A stretch of 5,816 nt of DNA from assembly GCA_009618505.1 (NCBI GenBank), contig WJOQ01000271.1:1-5816 (forward strand), read 5' to 3'. Position 1 is the stretch's first letter. Each line of letters opens with the position of its first letter. The DNA is from Clostridia bacterium (lineage in GTDB: Bacteria > Aerophobota > Aerophobia > Aerophobales > AE-B3A). The notes under the pieces are model-generated. The model was not told where the DNA came from, ran no database searches, and saw only the letters and a list, made by a program, of their open reading frames with translations. The translations under genes were made by a program, and so were the position numbers. Positions 1-5,242 of this stretch are shown here, one piece after another.

Positions 1-683
1 AAAGAAGATTTGAATTTTCCGTATCCACCTTTTGCCGTAATAATCAGTCTTCCTCCTATAGAAAGCCATTCTTCTATAGCCTTTTCCTGTTCAGAACTTA
101 ATTCAAGTGACTCTATATCATCCAGGATTAGTGTTTGGATTGCGTCGTAACCTATCCAGTGGCTGGGTAGTTTATTCGGATCGGTGTAAAGCACCTGCCT
201 TACTTTCTTTATTTTTCCTTGGGCCAGAAAGTCAAATCCAGCATGGGTCTTATTGACTACCAGGATAAACCCCTCATCCATATAAAATGGCTGGATCGGA
301 ATCTCTTTTTTCAGCAGACTCTCTTTTCCGCTAATCAGCGAGACCTGCAAAGGATAGACATCCGTTTCCAGAAGTACATTGACTTGATAAAGCTTTCTCG
401 AGGAAGAGGGAAGGAAAACAGGAATAGAATAGATGATTTCGGTAGGATCTTGTTCGAGAGGATTTCCCCTGGCCACTTTGATTAATAGAGTCCCCTCTAA
501 GGAAGGACCTTGATTTTCAAGAAAAACTCTTAGAGGTGTCCAACTCCCGATTTTGTAAAATCCCTCGAAGCCTATCTCCACCTTCATTTGCAGAGGGGAA
601 GTTGCCTTCGCCTCGAGAGCCATCAGTAGAAGAAAAATTCCCAGATCAGTAATGATCTTTCTGGTCCACTGCTTAGAGGTCAT
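1..683 (-). CDS. Secreted protein of unknown function, C-terminal part outside window
   Basis: I do not recognise a named family. The reading frame is open from an ATG at 683 to the left edge, giving about 227 residues with no stop. The N-terminus looks like a signal peptide: basic residues K4, R8 and K9, a hydrophobic stretch at about 14-23 (LGIFLLLMAL), and a possible signal peptidase I site after AKA at 25-27. The segment after it (about 34-110, GFYKIGSWTPLRVFLENQG) looks like an extracytoplasmic beta-sandwich. The last visible part has a YDAIQTLILDD strand and then EWLSIGGRLIITA. That pattern resembles glutamine-amidotransferase-like (GATase1-like) folds in envelope proteins of uncultured bacteria; this is inference from pattern only. 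An in-frame TAG six codons upstream limits the start to this ATG or a GTG two codons before it. The ribosome binding site directly upstream is weak. It is transcribed divergently from queH. Confidence 0.82.
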   Translation of the reverse strand, partial: MTSKQWTRKIITDLGIFLLLMALEAKATSPLQMKVEIGFEGFYKIGSWTPLRVFLENQGPSLEGTLLIKVARGNPLEQDPTEIIYSIPVFLPSSSRKLYQVNVLLETDVYPLQVSLISGKESLLKKEIPIQPFYMDEGFILVVNKTHAGFDFLAQGKIKKVRQVLYTDPNKLPSHWIGYDAIQTLILDDIESLELSSEQEKAIEEWLSIGGRLIITAKGGYGKFKSS

Positions 684-755
684 ATTTTCCACTGAAAACT
701 ACTTTTCTTTTTGGCCACAAAAAAGAGAGTGCCAATGCCTCCTTTTTACACCTTC

Positions 756-783
756 ATTCTATGTTAATAAGTGTAATTGTCAA
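756..783 (-). promoter_or_regulatory. Sigma-70-type promoter for the leftward secreted-protein gene
   Basis: On the minus strand a perfect -35 box TTGACA (783-778) is followed after 16 bp by TAGAAT (761-756), a 5/6 match to the -10 consensus. Transcription would start near 749, leaving a leader of about 65 nt before the ATG at 683. It is assigned from motif match and position only. Confidence 0.6.
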
Positions 784-814
784 CAATCCTTTCTTGAGGT
801 ATATTTTGACAATT
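775..814. promoter_or_regulatory. Inverted repeat joining two divergent -35 boxes
   Basis: AATTGTCAA (775-783) and TTGACAATT (806-814) are perfect 9-bp reverse complements separated by 22 bp. Each arm contains the -35 hexamer of one of the two divergent promoters. The symmetry may simply reflect the consensus -35 boxes plus a few flanking bases, or it may be an operator for a shared regulator. The sequence alone cannot separate these. Confidence 0.5.
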
Positions 815-833
815 GCTTGAAAAGTGCTATTTT
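806..833 (+). promoter_or_regulatory. Extended -10 promoter for queH-proB
   Basis: A perfect TTGACA (806-811) and TATTTT (828-833) are separated by 16 bp, with a TG at 825-826 that forms an extended -10 motif (TGCTATTTT). The start of transcription would fall near 840, about 23 nt before the queH ATG. The GTG at 824, which would lengthen queH by 13 codons, lies inside this promoter, so it is unlikely to be translated. Confidence 0.68.
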
Positions 834-862
834 GGCCATTAACTAGAAAGAGAAGATTTTCT

Positions 863-1414
863 ATGAAGATTCTTGTTCATATCTGTTGTGCTCCCTGTGC
901 TGTTTATCCTTTTTATAAATTAAAGCATGATTTTGAAGAGGTAATGGGTTTTTGGTATAATCCTAATATTCATCCTTTTTTAGAGTACCAGAGACGATTA
1001 GAAGCAGTAAAGGTTTGGGCTGAAAAGGAGGAAATGAGAGTTATTTACAGGGATGAGTATGACATAAAAAAATTTCTTCGCCAGGTAGTTTATCGAGAGT
1101 CACAGCGGTGTCTTTTCTGCTACTATGAGCGCCTGGAAAAAACAGCCATCTTTGCCCGTCGAGGTAAATTTGACTACTTTAGCTCTACACTGTTCTTATC
1201 TCCTCACCAGGATCAAGAATTACTTAAAACCGTAATAGAGGCAATAAGTAAGGAGTATGGAGTTAAGCCATATTTAGAAAGAATAGAAGGAGGATGGCGA
1301 AAGGGCATAGAACTTTCCAAGAAGATGAAGTTATACCGTCAAGAATATTGTGGCTGTATTTATAGCGAGGAAGAAAGATATAGAAAAAAATACCAGGAGA
1401 AGAGAAATAGATAG
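863..1414 (+). CDS. queH: Epoxyqueuosine reductase QueH
   Basis: QueH (formerly DUF208) reduces epoxyqueuosine to queuosine at the wobble base of tRNAs with GUN anticodons (Asp, Asn, His, Tyr). It is the iron-sulfur, non-B12 alternative to QueG. The 183-residue product shows the family's cysteine pattern: HICCAPC at 6-12, RCLFCY at 82-87 and YRQEYCGC at 158-165. FSSTLFLSPHQ at about 106-116 is also typical. The length fits the short form of the family. I chose the ATG at 863 because the protein then begins MKILVHICCAPC, as family members do, and AGAGAAG (849-855) sits 7 nt upstream. A GTG at 824 in the same frame lies within the promoter. It is the first gene of a two-gene unit with proB. No other queuosine gene is in the window, so synthesis or salvage of the precursor must be encoded elsewhere. 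Confidence 0.93.
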   Translation: MKILVHICCAPCAVYPFYKLKHDFEEVMGFWYNPNIHPFLEYQRRLEAVKVWAEKEEMRVIYRDEYDIKKFLRQVVYRESQRCLFCYYERLEKTAIFARRGKFDYFSSTLFLSPHQDQELLKTVIEAISKEYGVKPYLERIEGGWRKGIELSKKMKLYRQEYCGCIYSEEERYRKKYQEKRNR

Positions 1415-2528
1415 AGACACTATTATTGCTTCTGCAAATAGAATAACCATTAAAGTAGGCAGTAGTCTTTTGCTAAAGGAAAAGGGGGACCTCGATCTCC
1501 ATTTTTTGGAAAGATTGAGCGAGAATATTGCTGCTTTAATTAGTAAAGGCAAAGAGGTTATTTTGGTTAGTTCAGGAGCTATTGGCTTAGGCAGGCAGGA
1601 ACTCAATATAAGAAAAAGAAGCAACAGTATCTCCTTTAAACAGACTCTGGCCAGCATAGGACAGGCCCGTTTGATGAATATTTATTATCGGCTTTTTCAA
1701 CAATATAATCTTCTAGTCGGTCAAATACTTTTAAGTGGAGTTGACCTTTCTCGGCGTTCTTCCTATCTCAATGCTCGCAACACTTTTCTCACCCTGCTTA
1801 AATTTAAGATTATTCCTGTTGTAAACGAAAATGATACTGTGGCCGTGGAAGAGATTAAATTTGGTGACAATGATACTCTTTCTGCGTTGGTAGCTGGACT
1901 AGTAGATGCAAATCTTCTGATAATTTTCTCCGACATAGAAGGTCTATATACCTCTGACCCCAGGACGAATTCAGAGGCAAAATTAATCAAAGAAGTGGAT
2001 GATATAGATGAAAAAATAGAGAAAATATCCTTGAGCGCATCAATAGAGGGAAGGGTAGGGGGAATGCAGACCAAGATTAAAGCAGCCAAAATAGCTACTC
2101 GCTCTGGTATTCCGGTAATAATAGGAGGAGGAGAGAGAAACTTTTTGGGGAGAATTTTTGCCGGGGAAGAAAGAGGGACCCTCTTCTTGCCTAAAAAAGA
2201 TGGTCTGACTTCTCGTAAGAAATGGATCGCTTATGCACATCTTCTTGCCGGTACTGTTGTTGTAGACGATGGCGCTAAAAGAGCTTTAATAGTGGAAGGG
2301 AAGAGTCTTCTCGCGGCGGGAATAATTGAAATAACAGGAAACTTTGAAGTAGGAGATTCGGTAAGCTTATTAGATATGAATAGTGAGGAGTTTGCCCGAG
2401 GTATAGTACATTATTCCTCAAAGGAGCTAAAAAAGATAAAGGGAACAAAAAGCTCACTGATTGAAAAGCAGCTAGGATATAAATATTACGATGAGGTTGT
2501 CCACCGCGACAACCTGGTAATATTGTAG
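1350..2528 (+). CDS. proB: Glutamate 5-kinase ProB, with PUA domain
   Basis: ProB phosphorylates L-glutamate to glutamyl 5-phosphate, the first and feedback-controlled step of proline synthesis. In numbering from the possible start at 1407 (373 aa), the amino acid kinase domain has KVGSS (16-20), VSSGAIGLG (54-62), NENDTVAVEEIKFGDND (140-156), FSDIEGLYTSDPR (174-186) and GGMQTKIKAA (218-227). A C-terminal PUA domain follows at about 271-345, with DDGAKRAL, GKSLLAAGI and ARGIVHYSS. The length matches ProB proteins that carry a PUA domain (E. coli: 367 aa). The start is uncertain. The only canonical in-frame start before KVGSS is the GTG at 1350, which lies 65 nt inside queH, adds 19 unusual residues and has no clear ribosome binding site. 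The sequence AGGAG at 1395-1399 instead points to an ATA at 1407. proA is not adjacent. Confidence 0.93.
   Translation: MAVFIARKKDIEKNTRRREIDRDTIIASANRITIKVGSSLLLKEKGDLDLHFLERLSENIAALISKGKEVILVSSGAIGLGRQELNIRKRSNSISFKQTLASIGQARLMNIYYRLFQQYNLLVGQILLSGVDLSRRSSYLNARNTFLTLLKFKIIPVVNENDTVAVEEIKFGDNDTLSALVAGLVDANLLIIFSDIEGLYTSDPRTNSEAKLIKEVDDIDEKIEKISLSASIEGRVGGMQTKIKAAKIATRSGIPVIIGGGERNFLGRIFAGEERGTLFLPKKDGLTSRKKWIAYAHLLAGTVVVDDGAKRALIVEGKSLLAAGIIEITGNFEVGDSVSLLDMNSEEFARGIVHYSSKELKKIKGTKSSLIEKQLGYKYYDEVVHRDNLVIL
1395..1399 (+). promoter_or_regulatory. Shine-Dalgarno sequence that may set the proB start at ATA 1407
   Basis: AGGAG lies at 1395-1399, continuing as AGGAGAAGAG. It is 7 nt before an in-frame ATA (1407-1409), which itself lies 2 nt before the queH stop codon at 1412-1414. 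This is a typical layout for a translationally coupled start. ATA is a very rare initiation codon, so the assignment is an inference. In-frame ATT codons at 1422 and 1425 are less well spaced alternatives. Confidence 0.45.
2494..2515. other. Hairpin at the convergent proB/era junction
   Basis: AGGTTGTC (2494-2501) and GACAACCT (2508-2515) form a perfect 8-bp stem with a 6-nt loop. It falls in the last codons of proB and, in the other direction, 14 nt past the era stop codon. No T-tract follows on either strand, so it is not a standard intrinsic terminator. It may protect 3' ends or weakly stop transcription from both sides, or be incidental. Confidence 0.35.
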
Positions 2529-2529
2529 C

Positions 2530-3426
2530 TTATAAAGTGTATCCCATTTCCTTAAACGATTTCTTCTGTCTTCGCCAATTCTTCTTTACTCCTACCCAGA
2601 GATCCAGATAGACATGACATCCCAGTCGTTTTTCTATCTCTTTTCGCGCTAAACTGCCAATCTTCTTAATCATTTTTCCTGAGTTACCGATGAGAATACC
2701 TTTTTGAGATTTTTGCTCTACATAAATAACTACACGAATATAAATTGGCCCTTCCTCTCTCTCTTCAAATTGGCTCACTTTGACCATAGTTGAATAAGGA
2801 ATTTCTGCTCGGGTAAGGATAAATATTTTTTCTCTAACTAATTCTGATACTAAAATGCGTTCAGGCTGATCAGTAATAAAGTCACCAGGATAATAAATTG
2901 AATGATAGGGAAGGCGTTGGATTATCTCACCCATTAAGATAGAGAGATTGGTTCCTTTCTTGGCAGAGACAGGGATTATACGATTGAAGAGAAAAAGGTC
3001 TAAATAGTTTTTTTTTAGTGATTCTAGGTGTGATTCCTTGATTTTGTCTATTTTATTAATGATTAAAAAGGCTGGTTTATTTAGTTTTTTCAGCTTTTCT
3101 AAAACAAATCTGTCTTCCTCGTAAATAGAAAAAGGTTCTACCATTATAGCTATTATATCTGTGCCCTCTAAACTCTTTAATGCTTCTCCTACTACATGTC
3201 TGTCCACCAGTGTCCTGGTTTTATTAAAACTGATTATCCCCGGTGTATCCAAAAAAATTACCTGGGCTTCGTCGAAGGTGACTATTCCCTTAATAATGTT
3301 TCGTGTGGTTTGTGGTCGTGGGGAAACAATAGCTATCTTTTCTCCTATCAACTGATTAATCAGAGTTGATTTTCCTACATTCGGCTTGCCTACAACTGTA
3401 ACAAATCCGGCTTTGAAGTTCTTCAT
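2530..3426 (-). CDS. era: GTPase Era, ribosome assembly
   Basis: Era is an essential GTPase that binds the 3' end of 16S rRNA and helps mature the 30S subunit, working in the cytoplasm and at the membrane. The 298-residue length is normal. The GTPase domain has G1 GKPNVGKS (13-20), G2 around TTRN (40-43), G3 DTPG (60-63), G4 NKID (124-127) and G5 SAK (154-156). The Era-specific YYPGDFITDQPER (178-190) leads into the C-terminal KH RNA-binding domain. That domain has GNSG (247-250) as its GxxG loop, followed by KMIKKIGSLAR. The ATG at 3426 gives a standard N-terminus, but no Shine-Dalgarno precedes it; the bases upstream belong to a palindromic repeat. era is the last of four same-strand genes. 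Its stop codon is 1 nt from that of proB on the other strand. Confidence 0.97.
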   Translation of the reverse strand: MKNFKAGFVTVVGKPNVGKSTLINQLIGEKIAIVSPRPQTTRNIIKGIVTFDEAQVIFLDTPGIISFNKTRTLVDRHVVGEALKSLEGTDIIAIMVEPFSIYEEDRFVLEKLKKLNKPAFLIINKIDKIKESHLESLKKNYLDLFLFNRIIPVSAKKGTNLSILMGEIIQRLPYHSIYYPGDFITDQPERILVSELVREKIFILTRAEIPYSTMVKVSQFEEREEGPIYIRVVIYVEQKSQKGILIGNSGKMIKKIGSLARKEIEKRLGCHVYLDLWVGVKKNWRRQKKSFKEMGYTL

Positions 3427-3427
3427 T

Positions 3428-3593
3428 ATTGTTCATAGTTCATGGTTCGTTGTTCATTGACCTGCTAACCCGTTAGTTAACTGGTTAATTGGTTAAATAG
3501 TTAGTTTCCCCCACCCTGGGAGAGAGCACTACTCACCAATTAACCACTCACCACTTACCATCTTATTGTTTTTGTCGATGAACTATGAACAAT
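3428..3593. repeat. Nested palindromic element made of 7- and 8-nt units
   Basis: The gap between glnA and era (3427-3611) is filled by a nested inverted repeat. The outer arms are perfect over 16 bp: ATTGTTCATAGTTCAT at 3428-3443 and its reverse complement at 3578-3593. The inner arms are perfect over 12 bp: TGGTTAATTGGT at 3482-3493 and its reverse complement at 3535-3546. A small hairpin, CCCA-CCC-TGGG, lies at 3510-3520 near the centre. The arms consist of short tandem units: TTCATAG-like heptads at 3432-3459, TTAATTGG-like octamers at 3477-3500, CTCACCA-like units at 3532-3560 and TGAACTA heptads at 3579-3599. There is no coding potential and no transposase. It could be a MITE-like or REP-like intergenic element. 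No clear target duplication is visible at its edges. Confidence 0.75.
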
Positions 3594-3611
3594 GAACTAT
3601 ACACTATTTTT

Positions 3612-4946
3612 TTAGAGGATGGGTAGATATTGTTCCAATTCATACGAGGTAACGCGAGAACGATAATTCTCCCACTCTATTCGCTTATTCTCTATGAGCT
3701 TGAAGAAGAGAGGCTCACCCAGTGTTTCCTTTAGCCAAACGCTCTCTTCAGCTACTTTTATAGCCTGCCAGAGATTCTCCGGAAGTTGCCCGATACCCTT
3801 TTCTCTCCTTTCTTCTCCGCTCATCTTATACACGTTTGTTTTTACAGGCTCCACAATATCATATTCTTTCTCTATCCCTTCCAGTCCTGCTGATAGCGTC
3901 ACTGCAAAGGAGAGATAAGGATTGCAGGCAGGATCAGGGGATCTTAATTCGACTCGAGTAGCTGTTTCTTTGTCTGGTTTATAAAGAGGAACTCTGATTA
4001 GGTCCGAACGATTTTTCAGGGCCCAGGACAGATATGTAGGAGCCTCATACCCGGGCACTAATCTCTTATAAGAATTCACCCATTGGTTAGTGATTAGTGT
4101 AAATTCAGAAGCATGTCTCAATAAGCCAGCGATATACCTTTTAGCTATTTTAGAGAGGTGCCACTCATCTTGAGAATTAAAGAAAACATTTGCCTCACCT
4201 TTAAAAAGAGACTGATGAATATGCATACCGCTTCCATTTTCTCCAAAAAGCGGCTTAGGCATAAAGGTAGCATAAAGATTGTTCTTCAAAGCAATCTCTT
4301 TAATCATCAAGCGAGCGGTCATAGTATTGTCAGCCATATTTAGAGCATCAGTGTATTTCAAATCAATCTCATGTTGACTAGGAGCTACTTCGTGGTGAGA
4401 ACATTCAACTTCTATATTCATATTCTTAAGAGTAAGAACTGTCTCTCGACGAAAGTCGCTGGCTACATCTCGTGGCGTGAGATCAAAATATCCCCCTTTA
4501 TCCAGTCCTTGAGGAGGCACTTGAGAAGACTGAAAGTAGAAATACTCTAGTTCCGATCCTACATAGAAGGTATATCCGATGTCAGAAGCCCTTTTTAAGT
4601 TCTTTTTTAGCACATAGCGTGGATCCTCGGCATAGGGATTTCCATCCGGCTTCAGAATATCACAGAACATCTTGGCCATAACTCCTAACTGATTAGAAGA
4701 AGAAGGCATCAAGGAGAAGGTGGAAGGATCAGGCATGGCAATCATATCGCTTTCTTCAATGCGAGCAAATCCCTCGATAGAAGAACCATCAAAACCAACT
4801 CCTTCTTCTAACGCCGCTTCGAGTCCTTCCACAGTGATAGCAAAGCTTTTCAGGAATCCTAATATATCAGTGAACCACAGACGAATGAATTCCACTTTTC
4901 TCATTTTTACTTCTTCAAGTACCCATTCTTTATTTTTTATCTGCAT
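3612..4946 (-). CDS. glnA: Glutamine synthetase, type I alpha
   Basis: It makes glutamine from glutamate, ammonia and ATP, the main entry point for nitrogen, as a cytoplasmic dodecamer. The 444 residues match the shorter GSI-alpha form typified by Bacillus. Visible motifs are GFDGSSIEGF (51-60), metal ligands in GSELEYF (E132, E134), HHEVAPSQHE (184-193), the ATP-binding signature KPLFGENGSGMHIHQS (231-246), NSYKRLVPGYEAP (291-303) and RVELRSPDP (331-339). R62 in ARIEESD corresponds to the arginine linked to glutamine feedback in the alpha type. The region around NVYKMSGEER (371-380) reads like the Bacillus enzyme, not the NLYDLPPEE adenylylation site of the beta type. Control is therefore expected by feedback rather than adenylylation (family knowledge plus inference). 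It starts 40 nt after spoVG with no terminator visible between them. The ribosome binding site, around AAAGAG, is weak. Confidence 0.97.
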   Translation of the reverse strand: MQIKNKEWVLEEVKMRKVEFIRLWFTDILGFLKSFAITVEGLEAALEEGVGFDGSSIEGFARIEESDMIAMPDPSTFSLMPSSSNQLGVMAKMFCDILKPDGNPYAEDPRYVLKKNLKRASDIGYTFYVGSELEYFYFQSSQVPPQGLDKGGYFDLTPRDVASDFRRETVLTLKNMNIEVECSHHEVAPSQHEIDLKYTDALNMADNTMTARLMIKEIALKNNLYATFMPKPLFGENGSGMHIHQSLFKGEANVFFNSQDEWHLSKIAKRYIAGLLRHASEFTLITNQWVNSYKRLVPGYEAPTYLSWALKNRSDLIRVPLYKPDKETATRVELRSPDPACNPYLSFAVTLSAGLEGIEKEYDIVEPVKTNVYKMSGEERREKGIGQLPENLWQAIKVAEESVWLKETLGEPLFFKLIENKRIEWENYRSRVTSYELEQYLPIL

Positions 4947-4986
4947 ATTTATACTCTTTTTTATTTAGTAGGTTGAGCAGTATTAA

Positions 4987-5241
4987 TTATTCTTCCCGTA
5001 TGTATTCTTCAATAATCTCCTTTTGGATTGTTTCCCTTAACTCTTCATTGAGGGGATAAGCAGTATCTATATATTCTCCATTAGGCAGTTTACGAGAGGG
5101 CATAGCTACAAAAGGCCCGTTTTTCCCCTCGATAACTTTCAATCCATGAATACGAAAAGAATCATCAAATGTAATTGTTGCCCAGGCCTTGAATTTTTCC
5201 TTACCCTCAACTTTCCTTATTTTAACTTCCGAAATTCTCAC
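4987..5241 (-). CDS. spoVG: SpoVG family RNA-binding regulator
   Basis: SpoVG is a small RNA/DNA-binding regulatory protein. It was named for its role in Bacillus sporulation and septation but is found in many bacteria that do not sporulate. The 84-residue product covers the family core: an N-terminal MRISEVKIRKV strand, the hallmark NGPFVAMPSRK (41-51), then PNGEYIDTAYPLN (53-65) and a C-terminal helix (ELRETIQKEIIEEY). It lacks the longer acidic tail of the Bacillus protein. The start is a GTG at 5241 with an excellent Shine-Dalgarno 6 nt upstream. It lies 1 nt after the ispE stop codon, so translation is probably coupled. Neighbouring ispE and spoVG are also close in Firmicutes, but here glnA follows. 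Its targets cannot be read from the sequence. Confidence 0.95.
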   Translation of the reverse strand: MRISEVKIRKVEGKEKFKAWATITFDDSFRIHGLKVIEGKNGPFVAMPSRKLPNGEYIDTAYPLNEELRETIQKEIIEEYIREE

Positions 5242-5242
5242 T

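Noticed and set aside
219..485. Plus-strand ORF of 88 codons
   Set aside because: It lies fully antisense to the secreted-protein frame, which has a signal peptide and stays open for 227 codons. The plus-strand translation shows no family features.
652..846. Plus-strand ORF of 64 codons across the intergenic region
   Set aside because: It runs through both divergent promoters and the start of the minus-strand gene, and its product is low-quality (rich in Cys and Phe) with no ribosome binding site.
824..862. Upstream GTG start for queH
   Set aside because: The GTG overlaps the extended -10 promoter and adds 13 residues before the conserved MKILVHICCAPC start; the ATG at 863 has its own ribosome binding site.
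1331..2457. Several minus-strand ORFs (60-108 codons) opposite queH and proB
   Set aside because: They are antisense shadows of strongly conserved ProB sequence and show no motifs or ribosome binding sites.
3427..3611. CRISPR array or small RNA in the glnA-era gap
   Set aside because: The repeats are only 7-8 nt, contiguous and in opposite orientation on the two sides, without equal-length unique spacers. No promoter-terminator pair for a separate RNA is apparent.
3161..4968. Plus-strand ORFs opposite era and glnA
   Set aside because: They are shadows of well-conserved era and glnA; their translations are Ser- and Phe-rich, as expected of reversed codons.
4947..4986. GlnR/TnrA-type operator or intrinsic terminator between spoVG and glnA
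   Set aside because: The 40-nt gap is AT-rich but contains neither the TGTNA-N7-TNACA pattern nor a GC-rich hairpin.
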